A program made the position numbers and the translations under genes. The notes beneath the pieces were generated by a model, which was not told where the DNA came from, did not search any database, and worked only from the letters and a program-made list of their open reading frames with translations. A stretch of DNA of 16,457 nucleotides from Clostridia bacterium. Its GTDB lineage: Bacteria; Bacillota; Clostridia; Oscillospirales; CAG-272. Below, piece by piece: positions 7,944 to 14,621 of the stretch. The stretch covers positions 1-16,457 of the forward strand of contig JAFTNI010000236.1 in NCBI GenBank assembly GCA_017451975.1, in the 5' to 3' direction. Numbering within the stretch: position 1 is the stretch's first letter; every line of letters starts with the position of its first letter.

Positions 7944-8235
7944 ATCCCCAGAACATTGTTACGAGTGCGCCCGCCACGGCGCTTGCAAGCGCCGTTATGC
8001 CGGAGGAAAACACCGTTTCCCCGCGCATACGCGGCAGCTTTTCTATTTCCGAAAGCCTTTTTTCGTGCGCGTCGAGCGCGCTGTTCGTCGCCTCCAGCTT
8101 TTCCACGAGCCGCGCGATATTTTCGTTCTGCAAATATATCGCCTCGGCAAGGATTTACAGCTTTTCTATACGGTGGGAGTTGCTTTTTTCCCTTTCCTCG
8201 ATTTTCACGATTCTTTCAGCGGAAAATTCAAGCAT
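7942..8235 (-). pseudogene. XhlA-like phage-type coiled-coil/membrane protein interrupted by TAA
   Basis: Reading from ATG 8235 gives MLEFSAERIVKIEEREKSN... to residue 26, then TAA (8157-8155), then the same frame continues for 70 codons: ILAEAIYLQNENIARLVEKL, a heptad-like coiled coil to about residue 80, and a C-terminal membrane segment (SGITALASAVAGALVTMFWG). This layout resembles XhlA-like proteins that accompany phage holins and lysins; the family call is by pattern. One base change (for example CAA to TAA) would explain the break. A TTG at 8133, preceded by GAGGCGAT, could allow a 63-residue C-terminal product. The promoter, ribosome binding site and terminator are all intact, so the break may be recent, a sequencing error, or tolerated. 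No other phage genes are nearby. Confidence 0.65.
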
Positions 8236-8266
8236 AAAGCCCACCCCTCATAAAATTATTTTTCAT
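8228..8266 (-). CDS. 12-residue leader ORF overlapping the XhlA-like gene
   Basis: A short frame, MKNNFMRGGLYA, with a strong AAGGAG 9 nt upstream of its ATG at 8266. Its stop overlaps the ATG of the XhlA-like frame by 8 nt, so ribosomes finishing the leader would sit on the next start. This suggests translational coupling. No function is known. Confidence 0.45.
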   Translation of the reverse strand: MKNNFMRGGLYA

Positions 8267-8367
8267 AAAAATCATCTCCTTAAACGCGCCCAAAGAGCGC
8301 CCTCCGACGATTTTTCAGATAATCAAGGGAACGTAAATTTTATTCGCTTGCTTTCGCAAGTACTTAT

Positions 8368-8396
8368 ATTATACCATATTTTTCCTGTTTTGTAAA
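8368..8396 (-). promoter_or_regulatory. Strong sigma-A promoter for the leader/XhlA-like gene
   Basis: Minus strand: TTTACA (8396-8391), 17-nt spacer, TATAAT (8373-8368). The roughly 95-nt leader contains a CTTGCGAAAGCAAG hairpin just after the start site. radA ends upstream at 8428, so this promoter is separate from radA. Confidence 0.8.
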
Positions 8397-8427
8397 GGCT
8401 TTAGCGAACATTTGTTTTTATTTTTCA

Positions 8428-9828
8428 TCATTTCGCTTCGTCTTTTCTTTTCAGAAGCGGCAAAAGGTCGAAAACGCTTTTCGCCGCAACGATATTTACC
8501 CCTTCTGGTATTTTCGTCGCCTTCGTTACGGAACGGTACGGCACGACTATCGTGCGGAAGCCCAGGCGCGCGCTTTCTTTTATTCTGTCCTCCGCGCGTG
8601 TAACGGCGCGGCATTCGCCCGAAAGCCCAAGCTCGCCGAAGCAAAGCAGGTCGTCGGGAATTTCTATATCGCGCATGGAAGATATCAGCGCAAGCGCCAT
8701 GCCCATATCGCTTGCGGTTTCCTCTATGCGCAGGCCGCCTATTACGTTGAGGTAAACGTCTGCCGTGGAATAGCGAAGCCCCAGGCGCTTTTCAAGCACC
8801 GCGAGTATAAGCGAAACACGGTTATAATCTATACCCGTGGACATTCGGCGCGGCGCGGGGAAAACAGTTGGCGTGGAAAGCGCCTGAATTTCCGCTATAA
8901 TGGGTCGCGTGCCCTCTATAACGCACACGGCGCAGTTGCCCGAGGTTTTCTGCGGCCTATCGGCAAGCAGCATTTCCGAGGGGTTGGGCACTTCGGCAAG
9001 ACCCGTATCGCGCATTTCAAAAACGCCTATTTCGTTCGTGGAGCCGAAGCGGTTTTTCATCGCGCGGATAATGCGGAAGTTCTGCCTGCGCTCACCCTCA
9101 AAGTAAAGCACCGTGTCTACCATATGCTCAAGTATCTTCGGGCCCGCTATAGTGCCCTCTTTATTCACATGGCCTACGAGCAGCACGCTCGTGCCGTCGG
9201 TTTTCGCTTTGTTTATGAACATAGAGGCACATTCGCGTATTTGCGTAACGCTTCCCGGCACGCTCGCGCTTTCCACGTGGTACATGGTTTGTATAGAGTC
9301 CACTATAATGATATCGGGCGCAAGCTTTTCAGATTTGTTCAGCACCTTCTGCGCGTTCGTTTCCGTAAGCACGTAAATACGGTCACCCTTTACGCCCAGG
9401 CGCTTTGCGCGCATAGATATTTGCGCAGAGGATTCCTCGCCCGAAACGTAAAGCACGGTTTTCGTTTTGGAAAGTGCGGCGCATATCTGCATAAGAAGCG
9501 TGGATTTGCCTATGCCCGGCTCACCCGAAATAAGCACGACACTGCCCTCAACAAGACCGCCGCCCAGCACGCGGTCAAACTCTGCCATGCCCGTGCCCGA
9601 GCGTATATATTCGGGCAGGTTATCCCAGGAAAGCTTTTGCGGTTCGGAATCGTTTTCGTTTCGCACAAGCATAGTCCTGTGCGAGTTTTCTTTTTTTGCG
9701 GCAGGGCTTTCTTCTTCATACGTTTCTTCCGTGAACGTGTTCCAGCTGCCGCAGGTGGGGCATTTACCAAGCCACTTCGGGCTTTGGTAATCGCACTCCG
9801 TGCAGACATATACTTTTTTCTGTTTCAT
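8428..9828 (-). CDS. radA: DNA repair protein RadA (branch-migration ATPase)
   Basis: A RecA-related ATPase that assists branch migration during recombinational repair. The 466-residue length is typical. An N-terminal zinc finger uses Cys9, Cys12, Cys23 and Cys26 (CTECDYQSPKWLGKCPTC). The RecA-like core has Walker A GEPGIGKST (102-110), IIIVDSIQT (174-181) and the RadA-specific KNRFG (258-262). A C-terminal Lon-like domain follows with DVYLNVIGGLRIEE and GELGLSGECRAV. I start it at the ATG at 9828 because the zinc finger follows directly; a 27-codon upstream extension is translated from an intergenic hairpin repeat. The ribosome binding site (GGAAAA) is weak. Upstream lies a repeat-filled gap. 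Confidence 0.98.
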   Translation of the reverse strand: MKQKKVYVCTECDYQSPKWLGKCPTCGSWNTFTEETYEEESPAAKKENSHRTMLVRNENDSEPQKLSWDNLPEYIRSGTGMAEFDRVLGGGLVEGSVVLISGEPGIGKSTLLMQICAALSKTKTVLYVSGEESSAQISMRAKRLGVKGDRIYVLTETNAQKVLNKSEKLAPDIIIVDSIQTMYHVESASVPGSVTQIRECASMFINKAKTDGTSVLLVGHVNKEGTIAGPKILEHMVDTVLYFEGERRQNFRIIRAMKNRFGSTNEIGVFEMRDTGLAEVPNPSEMLLADRPQKTSGNCAVCVIEGTRPIIAEIQALSTPTVFPAPRRMSTGIDYNRVSLILAVLEKRLGLRYSTADVYLNVIGGLRIEETASDMGMALALISSMRDIEIPDDLLCFGELGLSGECRAVTRAEDRIKESARLGFRTIVVPYRSVTKATKIPEGVNIVAAKSVFDLLPLLKRKDEAK

Positions 9829-9881
9829 AATTTTATTTTCCGTTCTTTTGATTTTTGTGGAGATTTTTCCAGAGCGTGAAG

Positions 9882-9902
9882 CCTTCCCCAAGTGGGGGAA
9901 GG
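9882..9902. repeat. Short palindromic intergenic hairpin (CCTTCCCC/GGGGAAGG)
   Basis: Perfect 8-bp arms around an AAGT(G) loop, 54 nt upstream of the radA start. It is of the kind scattered between genes in many clostridial genomes. It lies inside the probable radA leader. Confidence 0.6.
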
Positions 9903-9927
9903 GGAGCAATAAACTAACATTTTACCG

Positions 9928-9992
9928 CCGCGAGATCCAAACGGCTCTGCCGTTTGCCCTTCGGGTTTCGGCTACGCTCAAGATGACCGCGG
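9928..9992. repeat. Interspersed intergenic repeat with GATCC...CTCAAGATGAC layout
   Basis: The ends CCGCG and CGCGG flank a GAGATCC start, a perfect AAACGGC-TCT-GCCGTTT hairpin, a CCC-TTCG-GGT hairpin and an end reading GCTCAAGATGACC. This resembles the widespread noncoding element with agatcc...ctca(g/a)gatgac. A degraded relative may lie at 14680-14771. Confidence 0.5.
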
Positions 9993-10014
9993 AGGCAAGC
10001 TTTTGTGCGTTTTT

Positions 10015-10044
10015 GCAGAGGCGACCGTCGGTCGTATGCCCTGC
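10015..10044. repeat. Hairpin repeat abutting the stop of the small membrane ORF
   Basis: Arms GCAG/CTGC, GGC/GCC and GACC/GGTC with a GTAT bulge. It ends at the base next to the TGA of the small ORF (10047-10045). It is of the same general GYAGGG...CGC type as the element at 10295-10321. Confidence 0.5.
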
Positions 10045-10308
10045 TCAATCACGCTTTTTAGCAAAATGCAGATAATAAAGGTCGTTTACCGAAATGCACG
10101 CCAATATACCGGTCAAGAGCAGCGACCCTACCCCCGTACCTATGCCATTTTCAAAAAATATCTGCGGCATAAAGCATACCCCCAGACACAAAATCGCCGT
10201 TATCGGCAATATAAATGCGCTTTCCCGGCGCAAAAAGCGCGCAAACCGCTTTCTGTTTTTTTCGTTCGCAAAAAAATATTTTCCGTTCAGACTTTGCGGG
10301 AGGAGCAA
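10045..10308 (-). CDS. Small two-segment membrane protein, possibly 5'-truncated
   Basis: An open frame of 87 codons rich in basic residues at the start (NEKNRKRFARFLRRES) followed by two hydrophobic segments (about residues 32-49 and 56-73) and a basic tail HFAKKRD. No ATG is present; the only candidate start, TTG at 10308, lies inside the hairpin repeat at 10295-10321 and has no convincing ribosome binding site. The frame is closed upstream by the cwlD stop codon. The sequence looks like real membrane protein, so it may be the remnant of a longer gene whose 5' end was replaced when the repeat inserted, or a gene translated by read-on from cwlD. Family not recognised. Confidence 0.4.
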   Translation of the reverse strand: MLLPQSLNGKYFFANEKNRKRFARFLRRESAFILPITAILCLGVCFMPQIFFENGIGTGVGSLLLTGILACISVNDLYYLHFAKKRD

Positions 10309-10321
10309 GCCCCTCCCCTAC
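10295..10321. repeat. Hairpin repeat (GTAGGGG type) overlapping the cwlD stop codon
   Basis: On the minus strand it reads GTAGGGGAGGGGC-TT-GCTCCTCCCGCA, with nine base pairs including one G-T. The TAG stop of cwlD is the TAG of this element. Such GTAGGGG...CCGC units are common interspersed repeats in Clostridia. No T-run follows. Confidence 0.6.
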
Positions 10322-11055
10322 TGAGCCTCCGCCAGATGCTCCGCCACTGCGGCAAATATCACCGCCGCAAGCTTATTCCGGTAGCTTTCGGTTTGCAACA
10401 GCGCCGCCTCCTCCGGGTTGGAAAGAAAGCCGCACTCCACAAGCACTGCGGGCACTTCTATATGGTGGAGAATGTATATAGAGGAATCTGCCGCCTTCAC
10501 CGTGCGCGCGTTTCCCTTGCGCAGAAATTCGCACGCCTTCTGCTGTATCGCTTCTGCAAGCAAAAGGCTTTCTGCGTTGTTTTTTGAATAATAGACCTGG
10601 AGCCCCGAGTATTTTTCCACGGGGAATTTATTCATGTGTATACTTACGAAAATGCAATTTTCCTGCTCGCGCGCGAGCTTAAGGCGGGCGGCGAGGTCGT
10701 CGCGCTTTTTGTGCGCGCTGTTTTCGTCTGCAAGCATCACGTCGGTTTCGCGCGTCATTACAACGTTTACGTCAAGCTCCGAAAGAAGCGCGCGCAGCTT
10801 CAGCGCCACGGCAAGGTTGAGGTCTTTTTCAAGCACGCCGCTTTCCGTGGAGGCGCCGCCGTCGCGCCCGCCGTGGCCCGCATCGATTATCACCGTTATT
10901 TTATCCTTCGCGCTCGCGGGTTCGTCTTGCTCCGTGCCCATAAAAGCCACTTGCTCGCCCGCAAAATACGCCACGCTCACAATCAGCATACAAATTACCG
11001 AAAAGCCGAAAAGGAACGATATCCTCCGCCAAAAGAAATTGTTTTTTCCCTTCAA
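10318..11055 (-). CDS. cwlD: N-acetylmuramoyl-L-alanine amidase, CwlD type
   Basis: An Amidase_3 zinc enzyme that cleaves the lactyl-amide bond of peptidoglycan. CwlD frees muramic acid from its peptide so that PdaA can form the cortex delta-lactam. An N-terminal membrane anchor (about residues 8-30) is followed by the domain: IDAGHGGRDGG with the first zinc histidine, the catalytic Glu in VLEKD, SIHMN with the second zinc histidine, KYSGLQVYYS, and VECGFLSNPEE with the catalytic Glu. I choose TTG at 11055 because GGCGGTGA, a near-match to GGAGGTGA, lies 5 nt upstream; GTG at 11064 is the alternative and has no such site. Its final codon and stop merge with a hairpin repeat. Cortex type rather than general autolysin is inferred from close similarity and the presence of pdaA. 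Confidence 0.9.
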   Translation of the reverse strand: MKGKNNFFWRRISFLFGFSVICMLIVSVAYFAGEQVAFMGTEQDEPASAKDKITVIIDAGHGGRDGGASTESGVLEKDLNLAVALKLRALLSELDVNVVMTRETDVMLADENSAHKKRDDLAARLKLAREQENCIFVSIHMNKFPVEKYSGLQVYYSKNNAESLLLAEAIQQKACEFLRKGNARTVKAADSSIYILHHIEVPAVLVECGFLSNPEEAALLQTESYRNKLAAVIFAAVAEHLAEAQ

Positions 11056-11063
11056 AATATTCA

Positions 11064-11101
11064 CCGCCGAATTCTATTTTTTAGAAAAATATATTCGGCG
11101 G
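11064..11101. other. Hairpin covering the cwlD ribosome binding site
   Basis: Perfect 9-bp arms CCGCCGAAT and ATTCGGCGG, with inner TATTTTT/AAAAATA pairing around a TAG loop. On the minus strand the second arm contributes most of GGCGGTGA, the only ribosome-binding-site-like sequence for cwlD, so the structure could limit translation. Confidence 0.6.
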
Positions 11102-11126
11102 CATCGCTTATTATGCGGATTTTGTT

Positions 11127-11765
11127 TTACATAAGCTCGTCTTCGTCCTCATCGTCCTTGCTTTCGGGCTTGGAAAAAGAGAGAAATTTTTTCTTGTTCT
11201 TTTTAGCTTCTCTTTTGCGCTCCTCTTCCTCGGGGTTATCGTCCAGAGGAATGAGGTTTATGTTTTTAGAGCCGAGAATATAGGAAATGCCCGCAAAAAG
11301 TATGATTATAAAGGGTATGCAGGCAAAAATGATGGGGCCGCTTTTTGCGGCAAAGCTGGTAAGGCCCATAAACACACCCTCCCAAAGCACGCCTATGAAC
11401 ATAAAAATAACGCTTGCGCTCTTCGCCCATTCATAGCCCTGGAAATACCAGAAAAAGAGGTAGAGCCCGCAAATTATAAAATCGGGTATTGCAGATATAG
11501 CGCCTATAATAAAGCCCTTTGCGGGGTGCGCCACGGTTTTGCCGCCCCTTATTTTTACGGCATCCTCTGCGCCTATTTTGCTTATATCGTTATTTATCAT
11601 GAAGAAATAGAAAATAACGGAAACTATGCCGAAAATACCGCCGAGCATGGGGCTGCCGCCCGTGGGCAAATAGAGCATGAGCCCGAAAATCGACATAGCG
11701 ATATGAGTTACAATAAGCTTGACCGCGGTATAGCCGTAGTCGTTTAAAAATTTTTGAATTTTCAT
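11127..11765 (-). CDS. Membrane protein of unknown function with charged C-terminal tail
   Basis: Not recognised. The 212-residue protein has about five membrane segments (about 15-33, 40-57, 83-108, 116-137 and 143-163). After these comes a hydrophilic tail of some 40 residues that is first basic (KREAKKNKKK) and ends strongly acidic (DDEDEDELM). No signal peptide or catalytic motif is visible. The ATG at 11765 follows AGGAG at 10 nt, and a sigma-A promoter (TTGCGG-17-TAAAAT) lies just upstream. cwlD follows after about 70 nt containing the hairpin, so the two may share a transcript. The opposite-strand recombinase gene diverges from it. Confidence 0.85.
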   Translation of the reverse strand: MKIQKFLNDYGYTAVKLIVTHIAMSIFGLMLYLPTGGSPMLGGIFGIVSVIFYFFMINNDISKIGAEDAVKIRGGKTVAHPAKGFIIGAISAIPDFIICGLYLFFWYFQGYEWAKSASVIFMFIGVLWEGVFMGLTSFAAKSGPIIFACIPFIIILFAGISYILGSKNINLIPLDDNPEEEERKREAKKNKKKFLSFSKPESKDDEDEDELM

Positions 11766-11800
11766 ATAAATTTAACTCCTGAAAGTATTTTACTTTTATA

Positions 11801-11829
11801 ATTTTACCACCTTTTTTCCTTTTCCGCAA
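11801..11829 (-). promoter_or_regulatory. Sigma-A promoter for the 11127-11765 gene
   Basis: Minus strand: TTGCGG (11829-11824), 17-nt spacer, TAAAAT (11806-11801). It is divergent from the recombinase promoter, separated by about 40 nt. Confidence 0.6.
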
Positions 11830-11866
11830 GTGTACTTATAAAATTATTGCAATTTTTAAAATAAAG

Positions 11867-11895
11867 TTTACATTTTCAGAAAAATATGCTACAAT
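11867..11895 (+). promoter_or_regulatory. Sigma-A promoter for the tyrosine recombinase
   Basis: TTTACA (11867-11872), 17-nt spacer, TACAAT (11890-11895). The leader is about 32 nt long and ends in TTCGGCGGTG, the ribosome binding site for ATG 11934; the same 10-mer precedes cwlD. Confidence 0.75.
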
Positions 11896-11933
11896 ATTTT
11901 GTATAATTCAAATTTATTCGGCGGTGTACCATT

Positions 11934-12953
11934 ATGCAAGCAAATATAACAAATTCAAAAGATAAATCCCCTGTGGTGGAGCGCTTTCTGCGCTACAAGC
12001 TGGTAATACAGGGGCGCTCGAAAAAAACCGTGGAGGAATATGGGCTGGATCTGCGCACGTTCTTCCGCTTCCTTATAGCCATGCGCGAGGGCATTTCGCC
12101 AAACGACGAGGAATTCAACGAAATTTCCATCGCCTGCGTTGACGAGGAATTCATCAAAACAATAAAAACGATAGATATATTGGAGTTTATGGCATACACG
12201 GCGCAGGCGCGCGGCAACTCCGCCGCGGCGAGAAGCCGCAAGCTTTCCGCTTTGCGTATGTTCTTCAAATATATGACGGTAAGCGAAAAGGTCATAGAGC
12301 TTAACCCCGCGGCAGATATAGAATCGCCCAAAAAGAAAAAGTCGCTGCCCAAGCACCTTTCCGTGGTTGAAAGTAAAGACCTTCTTCACAGCGTAGTTGC
12401 CGACGAGGAAAGCAAAAACCGCGACCGCGATTACTGCATCATCACGCTGTTTTTAAACTGCGGCCTGCGACTTTCAGAGCTGGTGGGCATAAACCTTTCC
12501 GATATAGACCGTGAAATGCGCTCGCTCCGCGTTCTCGGTAAGGGCAACAAGGAGCGCATAGTTTACCTTAACGAAGCCTGCAAAAGCGCGCTTTCCGCTT
12601 ACCTTTTGGTGCGTGCGCGCGATATAACTAACATAAAGGATAAAGATAAAAACGCGCTCTTTATTTCGCGCCTGGGCAAAAGAATAAGCGTAAAAACAGT
12701 GCAGTGGCTCGTGTATAAATATCTCGACCAGGCGGGGCTTTCATACAAGCACTTTTCTACGCATAAGCTGCGCCACACAGCGGCAACGCTCATGTACCAG
12801 GAAGGCGGAGTAGACGTGCTTTCGCTTAAAGAAATCCTCGGCCACTCAGAGCTTAACACCACGCAGATATATACCCACGTAAGCGACAGAAAGCTTGAAG
12901 AAGCCGTGGAAAGCCACCCCCTTGCAAACATTATGAAAGACGACGTTAAATAA
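11934..12953 (+). CDS. Tyrosine site-specific recombinase, XerC/XerD family
   Basis: A DNA strand-exchange enzyme acting on short inverted-arm sites through a phosphotyrosine link. The 339-residue protein is complete: an N-terminal SAM-like core-binding domain (about 10-125; RSKKTVEEYGLDLRTFFRFL) and a catalytic domain with Arg179 in CGLRLSELVG, Lys203/Lys206 in GKGNKER, His277 and Arg280 in THKLRHTAA, His304 in LGHSEL and the nucleophile Tyr313 in QIYTHV. It has its own promoter. It could be the housekeeping chromosome-dimer resolvase XerC or XerD, or an invertase. The second reading gains weight from the pair of recombinase-type sites 1.5 kb away, upstream of the convergent prepilin gene. 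Base composition matches the surrounding core genes, not the AT-richer prepilin gene. Confidence 0.95.
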   Translation: MQANITNSKDKSPVVERFLRYKLVIQGRSKKTVEEYGLDLRTFFRFLIAMREGISPNDEEFNEISIACVDEEFIKTIKTIDILEFMAYTAQARGNSAAARSRKLSALRMFFKYMTVSEKVIELNPAADIESPKKKKSLPKHLSVVESKDLLHSVVADEESKNRDRDYCIITLFLNCGLRLSELVGINLSDIDREMRSLRVLGKGNKERIVYLNEACKSALSAYLLVRARDITNIKDKDKNALFISRLGKRISVKTVQWLVYKYLDQAGLSYKHFSTHKLRHTAATLMYQEGGVDVLSLKEILGHSELNTTQIYTHVSDRKLEEAVESHPLANIMKDDVK

Positions 12954-12961
12954 CTGAAAAA

Positions 12962-12998
12962 GCCAATAGACGAAAGGTAAAACCTTCCGTCTATTGGC
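12962..12998 (-). terminator. Intrinsic terminator between recombinase and prepilin genes
   Basis: 11-bp perfect arms GCCAATAGACG/CGTCTATTGGC plus inner AAGG/CCTT. On the minus strand five T residues follow, so it best ends the prepilin transcript, whose stop is about 80 nt upstream. On the plus strand it directly follows the recombinase stop but has only a short T-run. Confidence 0.8.
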
Positions 12999-13077
12999 CT
13001 TTCGGCAAAACAAAACACAAAAACTATTTAAGTATTAATAAGCCACATTGTATATTTATAGAAAATTGAGTTTAAAT

Positions 13078-14379
13078 TTATCTTGAAATTGTAACAATTG
13101 TTTTTTCGTTAACCATATTTATATCCACAGTATACTCATCCATACAGAGGTCTTTCCACGTTACATCATAGTTCTCATCGCAAAGTTGTTCAAATGTATG
13201 CCCGTTAAAAGTACCTCCCGTAATAACAATTTTAGCACCCGCTTGGTCCATCCAAAATACTTTCGCAGCGTCACAACCATTTGCAACAAATGCACCACCG
13301 TTTATGTACATTTCACCAGAATACACACGCACAGCATAAGAATGTCCAGTGTAGGAACCACTATTAATTATCATTGTAGAAGGTGTTTCACCTTCACCAA
13401 CTGTGTGACCAAACCCATCACCATAGTTAGAAACCCAAAGCGCACCATACCAATCGCTTTTCTCTGATGAATCAGAGTGCGCGTTTATCGTAACATCGTT
13501 AAGTGTTGCAGAACCGTGACTGCCAATAGAGATACCGCGACCATTTGCAATATCAATGGTAATATTATTCGCATTAAGTATGCCCGCTGTATGAATTGTT
13601 GTTCCGGTGACTGAATTAAACACTGTATCATTAATATTTAAAGTTGCTTGTGTTCCTACAATTGCTGCATTGCTAATTGCCTTGCCTGTGTCAGTAGCTG
13701 TTGTTGTTCCTGATGCGCCAATCTTGCCACCGTTAATTGTCATAATATTAGCATTCGCGAAAATAGGTGTGCGATTTTCAAGTGTTCCATTTGTAGTAAG
13801 ATTTGCATTGCCCAAGTTAATTGTAATATCAGAGCTAGATTGCAACGTGTTGTCATAGTCCAAAACAACACTTTCATCAATATAAACTTCGCCTCCTGTC
13901 ACAAGAGCATCCGCGAGGTCTTTTACACTAGCTAGTGTTGTAACAACAGTAAGCTCTGCATCTTTAAGTTCTTCCGCTTTCGACTTATTGCTTACCGTAA
14001 GAATCCATTTCTCACTGATTGTGGAAGCCTGCCCATTGCTGTAAAGAATTTCAAATTTGTTATTTGCATCAACATAAATAATTTGGTTTGTTTCATCGTC
14101 CCAAACGAAATAGCAACCATCTGCTTTTGCATTTAGATTTGCAAGAATGAAACCGCCTTCCCTAAGAGCTGCGATAGCCTGTTCAAATGTATCAACATCT
14201 GTTTCAGACATTGCGATAGCGGTATTTAGTTCTTTTGCAAGAGCTGTATCCGCAGCCCTATTAGCTTTATTTACCAAGCCTACGAAAGTAGGAATAAGAA
14301 CTGCCGCGAGAATTGCGATAACTGCAATTACGATAACAAGCTCTACAATGGTAAAACCTTTTTTGTTCTGATTTTTCAT
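13078..14379 (-). CDS. Prepilin-like surface protein with beta-helix-type passenger
   Basis: A 433-residue protein starting with a class III type IV prepilin leader: MKNQNKKG, then FTIVELVIVIAVIAILAAVL with the cut site before Phe9 and the conserved Glu13 of mature pilins. A short alpha/beta region follows (about 45-115; AIAALREGGFILANL, YFVWDDETNQIIYVD), as seen in other clostridial pilin-like proteins. From about 165 to 405 come short strand-like repeats with recurring INGG or ITGGTF turns, suggesting a parallel beta-helix like polysaccharide-binding or adhesin passengers. AAAGGAG precedes the ATG at 14379. The gene is clearly AT-richer than its neighbours. No pilus assembly ATPase, prepilin peptidase or other pilin is in the window. 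Its upstream region holds what looks like an invertible promoter. A surface adhesin role is inferred. Confidence 0.88.
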   Translation of the reverse strand: MKNQNKKGFTIVELVIVIAVIAILAAVLIPTFVGLVNKANRAADTALAKELNTAIAMSETDVDTFEQAIAALREGGFILANLNAKADGCYFVWDDETNQIIYVDANNKFEILYSNGQASTISEKWILTVSNKSKAEELKDAELTVVTTLASVKDLADALVTGGEVYIDESVVLDYDNTLQSSSDITINLGNANLTTNGTLENRTPIFANANIMTINGGKIGASGTTTATDTGKAISNAAIVGTQATLNINDTVFNSVTGTTIHTAGILNANNITIDIANGRGISIGSHGSATLNDVTINAHSDSSEKSDWYGALWVSNYGDGFGHTVGEGETPSTMIINSGSYTGHSYAVRVYSGEMYINGGAFVANGCDAAKVFWMDQAGAKIVITGGTFNGHTFEQLCDENYDVTWKDLCMDEYTVDINMVNEKTIVTISR

Positions 14380-14466
14380 CGTTTTTTCTCCTTTGTTGAA
14401 TTTTTAAATGTTTTTGTTTTGTGTAAATTTTGCTTTAAACGGTTAATACCTACTTGGGCGCGGTAA

Positions 14467-14494
14467 GTTCCTCTAATATCATAATAGATGAACC
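14467..14494 (-). repeat. Left inverted recombinase-type site
   Basis: On the minus strand it begins GGTTCATCTATTATGATA, matching the right site at 17 of 18 positions. Within it, 11-bp arms (9 of 11 complementary) flank the centre ATGAT, the usual form of a tyrosine-recombinase core site. No T-run follows on the prepilin side. Confidence 0.65.
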
Positions 14495-14505
14495 AATGTA
14501 GTAAA
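14478..14505 (-). promoter_or_regulatory. Weak possible promoter for the prepilin gene in the present orientation
   Basis: Minus strand: TTTACT (14505-14500), 16-nt spacer, TATGAT (14483-14478). The -10 lies inside the left inverted site. It is far from consensus compared with the promoter in the invertible segment and may give only low expression. Confidence 0.35.
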
Positions 14506-14583
14506 TTTATTTAACAATAAACCAAATATCGGTAGAAAAAACAAAGAAAAACTTTATTATTTTAAAATTTTTGCCAAATTATA

Positions 14584-14612
14584 TTGACAAATGCGAATTA
14601 ATAGCCTATAAT
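14584..14612 (+). promoter_or_regulatory. Perfect consensus sigma-A promoter inside the invertible segment
   Basis: TTGACA (14584-14589), exactly 17 nt, TATAAT (14607-14612): a 12 of 12 match. No plus-strand gene lies downstream; transcription would meet the terminator at 14622-14660 within about 40 nt. Confidence 0.9.
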
Positions 14613-14621
14613 AAAGGCAAA

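Noticed and set aside
9829..9909. 27-codon N-terminal extension of radA
   Set aside because: It translates the CCTTCCCC/GGGGAAGG hairpin, while the family zinc finger begins right after the ATG at 9828.
14380..14466. Possible c-di-GMP or other riboswitch in the prepilin leader
   Set aside because: The leader is AT-rich and lacks the conserved helices and loops of the c-di-GMP classes.
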